A stretch of 64,000 nt of DNA from Chloroflexota bacterium (GTDB taxonomy: Bacteria; Chloroflexota; Anaerolineae; Anaerolineales; Villigracilaceae), in NCBI GenBank assembly GCA_016219545.1, contig JACRMH010000016.1, positions 1-64,000 of the forward strand, read 5' to 3'. The position numbers and the translations under genes were made by a program. Every line of letters begins with the position of its first letter. Positions within the stretch are counted from its first letter, which is position 1. Below are positions 1-7,257 of the stretch, piece after piece. The notes beneath the pieces were generated by a model that saw only the letters and a list, made by a program, of their open reading frames with translations, had not been told where the DNA came from and made no database searches.

Positions 1-488
1 GCAAACTGCATGTGACCCAGCATGTACTCATACAGATCGCCCTGCACATCCTGATTCTGCTCCGCGATCTTCATCTGATCGATCAAATTACACGCCTCAA
101 TCAACAACCCCGCCTTATTGATCTTACACTGCGCCCCCTTCATATACTCCCCAAACGACGATTTCTCATCAGCCAATTCGACCAACCCTGGGAAGACGAC
201 ATTCTTCAGATGACTCAACGCCTCCTCCGCCTTCATCTGCGTCCAATACCCCCAACGCATCTCCTTCGGGATGTACGGGCGCAGCGGCGCTGCGCCCCTT
301 CCGCCGCCCCCCATTTCGCCCCGACGCTTTGCCTGCCTCTCAGCCGCATTCTCGCGGTCATCCAGCCGCTTCAAGAACAACAAATACGAAAACTGCTCGA
401 TAGCATCGAGCGGGTTGGAGAGTCCCCCCGTCCAGAACTTATCCCAAAGGGCATCTACTTGCGAGCGGAGTTTAGGGTCGGTTAACAA
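1..488 (-). CDS. hsdM: Type I restriction-modification methyltransferase HsdM, N-terminal part (runs off window)
   Basis: The visible 162 residues match the N-terminal helical domain of type I N6-adenine methylase subunits. A Trp-rich stretch is followed by NPLDAIEQFSYLLFLKRLDD, the usual HsdM N-terminal block. The catalytic NPPF part lies outside the window. I chose a TTG start at 488-486: it gives an MLTDPKLRSQ start like family members, and GAGGAA stands six bases upstream; no ATG exists in frame before the TAG at 549-551. HsdM would methylate adenine and, with HsdS, form the modification core of the enzyme whose HsdR is encoded upstream on the same strand. A REP-like palindrome at 275-300 lies inside the frame and adds the residues RGAAPLRPY to a normally Gly/Lys-rich linker. 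Identification is confident; the start is less so. Confidence 0.8.
   Translation of the reverse strand, partial: MLTDPKLRSQVDALWDKFWTGGLSNPLDAIEQFSYLLFLKRLDDRENAAERQAKRRGEMGGGGRGAAPLRPYIPKEMRWGYWTQMKAEEALSHLKNVVFPGLVELADEKSSFGEYMKGAQCKINKAGLLIEACNLIDQMKIAEQNQDVQGDLYEYMLGHMQF
275..300. repeat. REP-like palindrome P1 (inside hsdM)
   Basis: Nine-base arms GGGCGCAGC and GCTGCGCCC around a three-base GGC loop (277-297), flanked by GTAC and CTTC. It is in frame with hsdM. It shares arms with P2 at 523-553. Confidence 0.8.
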
Positions 489-522
489 AACGAATTCCTC
501 ATTGGTTTGGTTGTATGTTCGT

Positions 523-553
523 CGTAGGGGCGCAGCGGCGCTGCGCCCCTACG
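523..553. repeat. REP-like palindrome P2 (between RAYT gene and hsdM)
   Basis: A perfect 14-base stem, CGTAGGGGCGCAGC against GCTGCGCCCCTACG, with a GGC loop. It sits just beyond the RAYT stop codon and about 25 bases before the hsdM ribosome-binding site, as expected for a REP flanking its RAYT. Confidence 0.85.
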
Positions 554-560
554 GATGGCG

Positions 561-1115
561 TCATCCATATAAATCATCATCCGCCCATTTTAACGGATTG
601 TTGATGATGTAATTTTGAATTCGATTCAAATCCGCATCATTGCGGATGATATGTTCATAATAATTCCGTTGCCATACAACCATCCCGCGCGTTTGACGCG
701 CGGCATTAATCGCATACGTCACCGCCGATTTATATGCGCGGACAATTGCGCCCAATGAACCCGCATCAACATGCGGTTTTTCGTTTTCCGCGATGCCGTC
801 CGTTGGGGCGGAGCGGCGCTCCGCCCGTACGATGGGATGCCCGTTATTCCAAATAATTCCATGCGCATGGTTTGGCATCACCACAAATTCATCCTCGTAC
901 AAATCAACATACGGACGCAATTCGGCGGTCTTGAACCATTCGCACCGCGCAATCTCACCTAACGGATTCAAATTCATCGCGCCATTCACGATTTCACCAA
1001 ACAAAGGCTCGCGCTGATACGTCACAATGGTAACAAAATATGCACCTGCTTGGGTGTAATCATATTCCTTCAACCGTATCGAACGGCGATGATGAACGTC
1101 GGGATTATACGGCAT
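561..1115 (-). CDS. REP-associated tyrosine transposase (RAYT, Y1/HUH family)
   Basis: A 184-residue protein of the TnpA/Y1 transposase group related to IS200/IS605 that acts on REP palindromes. The N-terminus has the RRSIRLKEYDYTQAGAYFVT block typical of RAYTs. The HUH metal-binding motif is VVMPNHAHGII, and the likely catalytic tyrosine lies in the WQRNYYEHIIRN segment, followed by the conserved NYIINNPLKW end. The ATG at 1115 starts two bases after the hsdR stop; an earlier in-frame TTG would overlap hsdR. A REP palindrome (P3) lies inside the gene and contributes the peptide IVRAERRSAPT between the HUH motif and the tyrosine motif. The gene interrupts the hsdR-hsdM order. RAYTs are usually single-copy domesticated enzymes; whether this one is active cannot be told from sequence. 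Confidence 0.88.
   Translation of the reverse strand: MPYNPDVHHRRSIRLKEYDYTQAGAYFVTIVTYQREPLFGEIVNGAMNLNPLGEIARCEWFKTAELRPYVDLYEDEFVVMPNHAHGIIWNNGHPIVRAERRSAPTDGIAENEKPHVDAGSLGAIVRAYKSAVTYAINAARQTRGMVVWQRNYYEHIIRNDADLNRIQNYIINNPLKWADDDLYG
802..832. repeat. REP-like palindrome P3 (inside RAYT gene)
   Basis: Arms GGGCGGAGC (806-814) and GCTCCGCCC (818-826) around GGC, flanked by CGTTG and GTACG. It is read in frame within the transposase. Confidence 0.8.
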
Positions 1116-1117
1116 GG

Positions 1118-1981
1118 TCAAACCGCCATTCGATTTGCAAATTCAATCATATTTTGGATTTCATCATCCGTAAACCATCGCTCTACGGCATCTTGACCAA
1201 ATCCAACTATCGCGGGCGCATCGTACAAGTCGGCGGTTTCGAGATGGCGTTTCTGCAAGAACACGCTTTGCACGGCGCGCAAAAAGCGAATCCGGTCGGC
1301 GTTGTAGTTGTGCTGGGTCACGTAAGATTCAAACTGCCGCGCCACTACGTCCTTATAATCGGGCAGGTATTGCATATCCAACACTTGTCGCACCAAGCCG
1401 AGAAAACTATCGGCGGTATGGGCAAAAACCTTCTTCAAGTTTTCAGGAGTCACTTCCAAATCGCCTTCGCCAAGTTCCCTGGTCAGCGTGCGCTCCAGTT
1501 CAAGCAATTGCCAGTCGTCTATCGTTGGGGCGGAGCGCCGCTCCGCCCTTACAATGGCTTGGATGGTTGGGTGATTGGCAACCAATTCCAAAATACGCGC
1601 TTCCACCAAACGGCGATACTCCGCCACGTACATTTTCTCTCCGCTTTTGGTGAGCAAAATATAGCCGCTGATGGCGATAGAATCAAGCAAATCAAGTTCA
1701 AGGAAAGAGTCGTAACGCATTTTGTTTTTCATACAGGGTGAAAGCACATCTCGAAGCAAATTCAATTCATTGTTCGAGAATTCAACCAGTTTTTCAGGAA
1801 CGCACATGCTCTTTGCTTTGATTTCGCCGTCAGACAAGATCGTGTCTCGCAAACTCTGCGCATCTTCCACAATCGTCCCAATGAGACCTGACAGGTCTCC
1901 AAGACCTGTCAGGTCTTTTTCGCGTTTCTTAAACTTCAAGCGTTCCACTTTGCTAATGAAGGTCGCGGCGGCGACATCCAC
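1118..1981 (-). CDS. hsdR: HsdR C-terminal fragment (frameshifted from upstream hsdR)
   Basis: These 287 codons carry the C-terminal helical domain of type I restriction subunit R (EcoEI_R_C-like), with the characteristic KFKKREKDLTGLGDLSGLIG and later ESYVTQHNYNADRIRFLRAV segments. They continue directly from the helicase part in another reading frame; the overlap is at 1936-1981. The only start here is a GTG inside the overlap without a Shine-Dalgarno, so this is best read as the broken-off end of hsdR, not a separate gene. A REP palindrome (P4) lies in frame and encodes IVRAERRSAPT. If the frameshift is real the endonuclease subunit is probably inactive; a sequencing or assembly error is equally possible. 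Confidence 0.8.
   Translation of the reverse strand: MDVAAATFISKVERLKFKKREKDLTGLGDLSGLIGTIVEDAQSLRDTILSDGEIKAKSMCVPEKLVEFSNNELNLLRDVLSPCMKNKMRYDSFLELDLLDSIAISGYILLTKSGEKMYVAEYRRLVEARILELVANHPTIQAIVRAERRSAPTIDDWQLLELERTLTRELGEGDLEVTPENLKKVFAHTADSFLGLVRQVLDMQYLPDYKDVVARQFESYVTQHNYNADRIRFLRAVQSVFLQKRHLETADLYDAPAIVGFGQDAVERWFTDDEIQNMIEFANRMAV
1528..1548. repeat. REP-like palindrome P4 (inside hsdR)
   Basis: Arms GGGCGGAGC and GCTCCGCCC around GCC, with the same GTTG left flank as P3. It translates in frame to almost the same peptide as P3, in an unrelated protein. Confidence 0.8.
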
Positions 1982-3699
1982 GCCGGGGACGAGTCTTTGA
2001 GATAGGTTTCCAACAGACGCAAGCGCGTATTGAAGATCGTCACCAGCACAGGCGTGGATACATCAACAACTTCTTTCGCGCCCTTGTCAAAATTGTTCTC
2101 CCAGAAATCAATGATGAGAAAGTCCTTCTTCTCGAAGTTCTGCAGTAATGCAAGATTACGACACGCCGCCTGCACCCGCGTCCCACGCCCGATCATCTGT
2201 TGTAACTTGATCGGTGATTGCACAGGCTTCATGAAGACGAGATTGACGGCTTCGGGAATGTCAATGCCCGTATCGAGCATGTCCACAGAAATGGCGATGC
2301 GCGGCTCATCCTTCTTCTTGAACGCCTCCACCAATGTGCCGCGATATTCAGATTTATGTGTAATGACCTTGGTCAGATTCGGGAACTGCGGGTACATCTC
2401 ATCGAAGGCTGCTTGCAAGCGCAAGGCATGTTGCTGCGTAATGGCAAAGACGATGGTCTTGCCAGGCAACTGTCCCGAAGAGTCTTTCTTACAAACTTCC
2501 ATGATCTCTTCCCACTGTTTGCGCAGCGTGTCACGGTTACTGACCTCTCTTTCCAGTTCCGTACCTTCGTAGTTGATATCGTCGGGGTCGAGTCCTTTTT
2601 CGATCAGGACGTTGCGTTCTTCCTCGGTCAAGTCCACACCGTGAATGCCCTGCCGCTGGAACTTGGTCCGCGCGGCGTAGAGTTCATAATCCACGAGATA
2701 CTTGTCTTCGATGGCTTGCTCATAGGTGTAAAGATAGGTTGGCTTACCGTCCGTGCAATCGAAGGCAAGAAAGGTATCGCGGTTGATGTAATTGGCGGGC
2801 GTGGCGGTCAGTCCCACCTGACGGGCATCGAAATACTCCAGCACTTCATTGAACTTGTTGTAGATCGAACGATGGACTTCATCGAAGACGATCAAGTCAA
2901 AGAAAGCAGGCGAGAACTGCTCGAAGATATTGCTCAGCGTTTGGAGCGTCACCGCGTACAGGCGTTGCGTGCGCGCATTGGGATCATCCCAACTGTGCAG
3001 ACGGGTGCAGGGTTCATTGGGAATGAATTTCTCGAAGCCATCATCCTTTGCCTGCTCCACCAGCGCATCGCGGTCTGCCACGAACAAAATCCGCCGAGCC
3101 TGATTGGAGCGCATGAATACGTCTATTAATCCCATCGTGGTGCGCGTCTTGCCTGTCCCTGTTGCCATGACGATCAGGGCGTTTCGCTTGCCGTTTGCAA
3201 AAGCCTCTCCCACGCGGCGAATGGCTTCGTGTTGGTAGGAGCGGTCAACGATTGTATTATTGATTTCTATCGAACTAAGCGGCTTCGCATTCTGGCGGAT
3301 GTAAAGCAGATTTTCCAAATCTTCGCGCGTGAAGAAACCAAACACTTCGCGCTTGTGCGCAATCCCCACATCTACAAAATGGATTTCAAGTCCGTTGGCT
3401 AAAAACCCAAACGGACGAAACGATTGGCGCTTTTCAATTTCAGTGACGTAATAAGTGAGTTGTGCTTCGGCAAGACGCACATCGGTGGAAGTTCGCTTGG
3501 CTTCGACCACCGCTAAAACTTCCCCGTTTGCGCGGTACAGGCAATAGTCCGAGACTCCGCTCCAGGGTTCGGCATCATAGCCATCCACGGGAATTTCGAT
3601 CTTCACCTTGGAGTGGTCGCGTAAATACCAACCCGCGTGTTCCAGTTGCGGGTCAATCATTTCCTTACGGGTAAGTGCTTCGGATATTTTGCGGGGCAT
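1936..3699 (-). CDS. hsdR: Type I restriction enzyme subunit R, nuclease and helicase part
   Basis: Encodes the nuclease-translocase of a type I restriction enzyme. Domains in order are an N-terminal PD-(D/E)xK nuclease (GVSDYCLY then VVEAKRTS), then a superfamily 2 helicase with Walker A ATGTGKT, motif II FDEVH, motif III LTATPA and motif VI QMIGRGTR. The ATG at 3699 has AAGGGG about five bases upstream and is preferred to the longer frame. The frame ends early at 1936 after KDSSPAW, while the C-terminal domain continues in another frame. One missing base in the tccccggcg stretch around 1985-1995 would restore ...SPGVDVAAA..., the expected junction. Its partners are the RAYT-separated hsdM and an unseen hsdS. 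Confidence 0.85.
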   Translation of the reverse strand: MPRKISEALTRKEMIDPQLEHAGWYLRDHSKVKIEIPVDGYDAEPWSGVSDYCLYRANGEVLAVVEAKRTSTDVRLAEAQLTYYVTEIEKRQSFRPFGFLANGLEIHFVDVGIAHKREVFGFFTREDLENLLYIRQNAKPLSSIEINNTIVDRSYQHEAIRRVGEAFANGKRNALIVMATGTGKTRTTMGLIDVFMRSNQARRILFVADRDALVEQAKDDGFEKFIPNEPCTRLHSWDDPNARTQRLYAVTLQTLSNIFEQFSPAFFDLIVFDEVHRSIYNKFNEVLEYFDARQVGLTATPANYINRDTFLAFDCTDGKPTYLYTYEQAIEDKYLVDYELYAARTKFQRQGIHGVDLTEEERNVLIEKGLDPDDINYEGTELEREVSNRDTLRKQWEEIMEVCKKDSSGQLPGKTIVFAITQQHALRLQAAFDEMYPQFPNLTKVITHKSEYRGTLVEAFKKKDEPRIAISVDMLDTGIDIPEAVNLVFMKPVQSPIKLQQMIGRGTRVQAACRNLALLQNFEKKDFLIIDFWENNFDKGAKEVVDVSTPVLVTIFNTRLRLLETYLKDSSPAWMSPPRPSLAKWNA

Positions 3700-3790
3700 G
3701 TGTCCCCTTAATGAAATCCTGACTGTAGAATTTTGTTTGGTCAAGTATATACGAATCCACTGAATGGGCAAGTGCAATTCACCTTGACTT

Positions 3791-3826
3791 ATGAAAGGGT
3801 GACAGCCATCCGACTATCACCTTCTT
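3791..3826 (-). terminator. Possible terminator after metVF
   Basis: An imperfect stem, GGTGATAGTC against GGCTGTCACC, lies immediately after the metVF stop. The T-run is poor, so it is weakly supported. Confidence 0.35.
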
Positions 3827-5269
3827 TTATCTCAACAATCCCGCATCCTTCACAATTCTTGGCACGATCTCCTCCCAGCCGACCGCCATGATATGAATCC
3901 CATGCACGCCTTGTTTGATCTTGATCTTTTCGATCAACTCCAACGCGATCTGTACGCCTTCTTCCTCTTCATTCCCTTTATCTTTGGCAGCTTCCATTCG
4001 CTTGAGCACTTTATCGGGGACAAAGACGCCCGGTATCTTGTTGTTCATGTATGCAGCGGTCTTATAAGTTTTCAACGGTGTAATGCCGATCATGATGTAC
4101 ACCTTGTCTAATATGTCGCGCTTGGAGATCTCATTTAACCATTCATCCAGCGCTTCCGCATCGAAGACGATATTCGTCTGAAAGAATTGCGCGCCAGCGT
4201 TGACCTTTTTTTGTTCACGCAATGCCTGGAATTTCATGTTGGATGCAAACGGGGTGGCCGCCGCGCCGAGGAAATATTGCGGGGGAGTCTTGATCTCGCG
4301 GCCATCGAGATACTTGCCGTCGTCACGCATACGACGCAGGATCCACAACATTTGGATCGCGTCTATGTCAACAATATCCATTCGTCCGCGCGGACCGGGA
4401 CCGAGCACCATGCTGTCACCGGTGAGGCATAAAATATTTCGAACCCCCAAAGCCGACGCACCCAGCACCTCCGATTGCAAGCCGACCCGCGTTCGGTCAC
4501 GTGCCGCGATCTGCATGACCGGGTCAGCACCCTGGTCTAATGCGAATTTACTGCACGCTAAAGATGACATGCGCGGAATGGCCGATGGACCGTCGGTAAA
4601 ATTGATCGCGGTCACGTAGGGTTTGAGCAATTCGATGTTCTGCTTTAACTTATCCGTGTTGACTGAAAGGGGAGGAGTGACTTCTGCAGCCACAACAAAT
4701 TCCCCCGCTTTCAATTTGCGTTCAAGTTCAGAGACAGGTTCGCTATATTTTGGCGCATGATACAAAGAGTCACCCTGCCACCAGTCGGGTTGACGCACCG
4801 GCCTAAAGATGGAATCAAGCGTCTTCGAAACAGAACCAGCTTCCTGCGCGGTAAGACCCGCAGCGATCTTTTTCACCCCAATATTCTTTGCCTGGATAAT
4901 CACATCGCCCCACGAGTCCGATCCCGCTTTTTCCCAATCCATGGGAGGCAGCACTTCAAGCAGCAGGGCTTCGCGTCCAAGTTTGAAAGAGCGTTCATAG
5001 ATCTTATACCAAACGCAGGGACGCGATTCATCCACGTAACATTTTTCCGGGGTCGAGCCGCCGCATGGTCCGTTTCGCAGCCCCTTCGGACATTCCATCG
5101 GGCAAATGAAGGCGGTTTCCTGCAGGAGACAGTTGCCGCACATGCGGCATCCAAATAGCGGGCCTTTGACAGCAAGTTCTATTTTTGCGAGCACGCGTTT
5201 TTTAAAAGGTTCGCGCTTGAACGGCATGAATGGCGGCTGCCAACGTCGGCCGGGTGTAAATACAGACAT
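3827..5269 (-). CDS. metF: Methylenetetrahydrofolate reductase, MetV-MetF fusion
   Basis: A 480-residue two-part protein. Residues about 1-90 are the MTHFR_C/MetV-type domain with clustered cysteines (CRMCGNC, CPMECPKG, NGPCGG), which in acetogens is a separate zinc subunit. Residues about 185-480 are the MetF TIM barrel (EVTPP, INFTDGPSA, LCLTGD) that reduces 5,10-methylene-THF to 5-methyl-THF using flavin. The electron donor is not fixed by sequence; MetVF-type enzymes are often ferredoxin- or partner-linked. The start has TTTAGGAG ten bases upstream. It is monocistronic, though a formate/nitrite channel gene lies nearby, which would fit one-carbon metabolism. No CODH/ACS genes are in the window, so a Wood-Ljungdahl role cannot be claimed; methionine synthesis is the minimal role. 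Confidence 0.88.
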   Translation of the reverse strand: MSVFTPGRRWQPPFMPFKREPFKKRVLAKIELAVKGPLFGCRMCGNCLLQETAFICPMECPKGLRNGPCGGSTPEKCYVDESRPCVWYKIYERSFKLGREALLLEVLPPMDWEKAGSDSWGDVIIQAKNIGVKKIAAGLTAQEAGSVSKTLDSIFRPVRQPDWWQGDSLYHAPKYSEPVSELERKLKAGEFVVAAEVTPPLSVNTDKLKQNIELLKPYVTAINFTDGPSAIPRMSSLACSKFALDQGADPVMQIAARDRTRVGLQSEVLGASALGVRNILCLTGDSMVLGPGPRGRMDIVDIDAIQMLWILRRMRDDGKYLDGREIKTPPQYFLGAAATPFASNMKFQALREQKKVNAGAQFFQTNIVFDAEALDEWLNEISKRDILDKVYIMIGITPLKTYKTAAYMNNKIPGVFVPDKVLKRMEAAKDKGNEEEEGVQIALELIEKIKIKQGVHGIHIMAVGWEEIVPRIVKDAGLLR

Positions 5270-5379
5270 GACTCATACTCCTAAAGTATTGTATATTATA
5301 TATAATTTTACTCCCGACACTGATATTTTGAGAAGTTCTCAATAATCTGGCCTTTGTTGGCAAAGGTATAATTTTGAAC

Positions 5380-5970
5380 ATGAAACGATTCCTTCTTTTG
5401 ATGATGATCCCGATGTTTCTTGCCCTGACGATTTGGCACGCTTCGGCGCGGACCTTGAAACTGTTTCCGTCCAAATGGGTGGGTGTACCCTTGATGACTA
5501 TCAACCAAAAAAATTATTCAGCCGATATGGCCGCGAAGATATTAATAACCAAGACTGGCACGCCTGTTATCGTAATTACAAGTACACCATTGGAAAATGG
5601 AGAGGTTTATCATGTTGTGCAATTGCACGAGGCCTTATGGAGCATCGCGATTGCTTACCATACGACGATTGACAACCTCAAGCAATTGAACGGTCTTTCG
5701 TCTGATGAAATCTTTGCGGGGCAAAAGCTGCTTGTCTTCAAGCCTGAACCGAACACTGTCACACCGACAACGAGTAGTACAGCCACGTTTGGAATCCCAA
5801 CATCAACAGCCACACATCCCGTCACATCGACTATTACACCAACTCTCACGCCATTGCCAACTCCGCCGGTATCACAGCACAGTGGGGAGCTTGCTGTGGG
5901 CATCATCATCCTGATCGCATTGCTGTCCGCTGGCATGGGTTCGTGGCTTGGCAGGAAAAAGCCTGATTGA
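5380..5970 (+). CDS. LysM-domain surface protein, C-terminally anchored
   Basis: A 196-residue exported protein. A signal peptide (MKRFLLLMMIPMFLALTIW) is followed by one LysM domain at about residues 74-118 (YHVVQLHEALWSIAIAYHTT to AGQKLLV), then a Thr/Pro-rich linker of about 50 residues, one transmembrane helix (GIIILIALLSAGMG) and a basic tail. LysM binds peptidoglycan or similar glycans. The linker plus C-terminal helix suggests display on the outer face of the cell membrane. The ATG at 5380 is preferred over an upstream in-frame TTG at 5374. The gene stands alone between metVF (divergent) and the focA-like gene. The partner or substrate is unknown. Confidence 0.75.
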   Translation: MKRFLLLMMIPMFLALTIWHASARTLKLFPSKWVGVPLMTINQKNYSADMAAKILITKTGTPVIVITSTPLENGEVYHVVQLHEALWSIAIAYHTTIDNLKQLNGLSSDEIFAGQKLLVFKPEPNTVTPTTSSTATFGIPTSTATHPVTSTITPTLTPLPTPPVSQHSGELAVGIIILIALLSAGMGSWLGRKKPD

Positions 5971-6007
5971 CCTCTCGCGTTTTTTCTTTTCTTCTGGTAT
6001 ACTTGTG

Positions 6008-6025
6008 TTGTGAAAAATATCACAA
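6008..6025. promoter_or_regulatory. CRP/FNR-family-like operator upstream of focA-like gene
   Basis: A perfect dyad TTGTGA-N6-TCACAA, identical to the E. coli CRP core (TGTGA-N6-TCACA). It lies 25 bases before the start codon, just after a TATACT hexamer (5998-6003). That placement over the likely transcription start would fit repression more than activation. Confidence 0.6.
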
Positions 6026-6050
6026 ACAAATATAGAAAAGGATAAGGCCT

Positions 6051-6938
6051 ATGAATGAAATTCGAATTGACGCTCTTTTACCGGCCGAAATGGCCACGCG
6101 TGCTGAGTACCTTGGTGTGCGAAAAGCGGAGATGCCGGCATTCACCATGTTCATGCTCTCGTTGTTGGCCGGCGCGTTCATTTCTTTGGGCGCGATCTTT
6201 GCAACCACCGTTGCGGCTGGCGGCATGTCCGTCACTGCTGCGGACGGGGCAGTGGCGTACACCACCGGCTTACCTTATGGTGTCACCCGTCTGTTGACGG
6301 GATTTGTCTTTTGCCTTGGGCTTATCCTGGTTGTTGTCGGCGGCGCAGAACTGTTCACCGGTAATAACTTGATCGTCATGGCTTGGGCAAGCGGAAAGGT
6401 GACCGGTCGCGCGCTCTTACGAAACTGGCTCATTGTTTACCTGGGCAATTTCGTTGCATCTCTTGCCACAGCAGGCCTGATGTTCTTTTCCAAGCAGTAC
6501 ACCTTCGGGTCAGATTCTGTCGGTATAGCTGCGTTGAAGATCGCCGTCGGTAAATGCGACCTGGGTTTTATGCAGGCCGTTGCGCTTGGCATCCTGTGTA
6601 ATGCGCTGGTGTGCCTTGCGGTCTGGCTCACTTACAGTGCGCGCACCACCATTGACAAGATCGTTGCGATCATCTTTCCGATCACGGCCTTTGTGGCGGC
6701 CGGCTTTGAACATAGCGTTGCAAATATGTATTTCATCCCTTATGCACTTTTGGTCAAAGGCTTTGACCCGGCCTTTATGGCGAAGGTTGGCGACAAAATT
6801 CCGAAACTCGAAATGCTGACCTGGGAGGCATTCTTTATCAACAACCTGATTCCTGTTACCATTGGGAATATCATTGGCGGAGCAGTTCTGGTGGCCGCCG
6901 TCTATTGGGTCGTATTCCTGCGTGTCAAGAAAATATAA
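6051..6938 (+). CDS. focA: Formate/nitrite transporter family channel
   Basis: A 295-residue FocA/NirC-type membrane protein with six predicted transmembrane segments. The family signature AAGFEHSVANMYFIP is present, as are the internal LFTGNNLIVM and NLIPVTIGNIIGGA blocks of the pentameric FNT fold. It would exchange formate (or nitrite/hydrosulfide) across the cytoplasmic membrane. AAAGGAT stands about ten bases before the ATG. It is followed after 12 bases by a small Lrp-type ligand-binding protein, probably co-transcribed, and preceded by a CRP-like palindrome. The nearby MetV-MetF suggests formate use in folate metabolism, but substrate specificity cannot be read from the sequence. Confidence 0.88.
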   Translation: MNEIRIDALLPAEMATRAEYLGVRKAEMPAFTMFMLSLLAGAFISLGAIFATTVAAGGMSVTAADGAVAYTTGLPYGVTRLLTGFVFCLGLILVVVGGAELFTGNNLIVMAWASGKVTGRALLRNWLIVYLGNFVASLATAGLMFFSKQYTFGSDSVGIAALKIAVGKCDLGFMQAVALGILCNALVCLAVWLTYSARTTIDKIVAIIFPITAFVAAGFEHSVANMYFIPYALLVKGFDPAFMAKVGDKIPKLEMLTWEAFFINNLIPVTIGNIIGGAVLVAAVYWVVFLRVKKI

Positions 6939-6950
6939 AAAGGAGCAACC

Positions 6951-7181
6951 ATGAAAGCTTATGTCATGATCAAGATCCGTGCGGGCGATGTCAAGGATGT
7001 GGTCAGCCACCTCCGCAATGTGAAAGGTGTTACTGAGGCCCACATGACTTTCGGCCCTTATGATGCGGTCGCTGTTGTGGAGACAGCGGATATTGCAAAA
7101 CTCGGCTCCATCACAGCTTTGGAGATCCAGCCGATCCCCGGTGTGGAACAGACTCTGACCTGCCTGGCAGTGGATGTGTAA
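6951..7181 (+). CDS. Stand-alone Lrp/AsnC ligand-binding (RAM) domain protein
   Basis: A 76-residue protein comprising only the alpha/beta effector domain of Lrp/AsnC regulators (AYVMIKIRAGDVKDVVSHLR, then VTEAHMTFGPYDAVAVVE) with no DNA-binding helix-turn-helix. Such proteins form oligomers that bind small molecules, often amino acids. AAGGAG lies seven bases upstream, and the gene is 12 bases behind the focA-like gene, so co-expression is likely. It ends just before a strong hairpin terminator. Modulating the channel or a partner regulator is possible but unproven. Confidence 0.8.
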   Translation: MKAYVMIKIRAGDVKDVVSHLRNVKGVTEAHMTFGPYDAVAVVETADIAKLGSITALEIQPIPGVEQTLTCLAVDV

Positions 7182-7188
7182 AAAAATA

Positions 7189-7237
7189 CATGAATCAAAA
7201 GCGGTCATCTTCAATAGATGACCGCTTTTGATTCATG
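7189..7237. terminator. Strong bidirectional hairpin
   Basis: A perfect 22-base inverted repeat with a five-base loop (TCAAT). It is A-rich on the left and sits between the convergent Lrp-like and GNAT genes, so it would end transcription from both sides. Confidence 0.85.
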
Positions 7238-7257
7238 CTCCTTTGGGAGCCATCAAT

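Noticed and set aside
12..485. 157-residue plus-strand frame
   Set aside because: Complementary to the HsdM N-terminus, which has a clear family match.
486..548. Loss of the hsdM start codon by the REP insertion
   Set aside because: A TTG with GAGGAA six bases upstream gives a family-like MLTDPKLR start, so the gene appears intact at its start.
2218..3129. 303-residue plus-strand reading frame
   Set aside because: It is antisense to the helicase part of hsdR, whose motifs are all conserved on the other strand.
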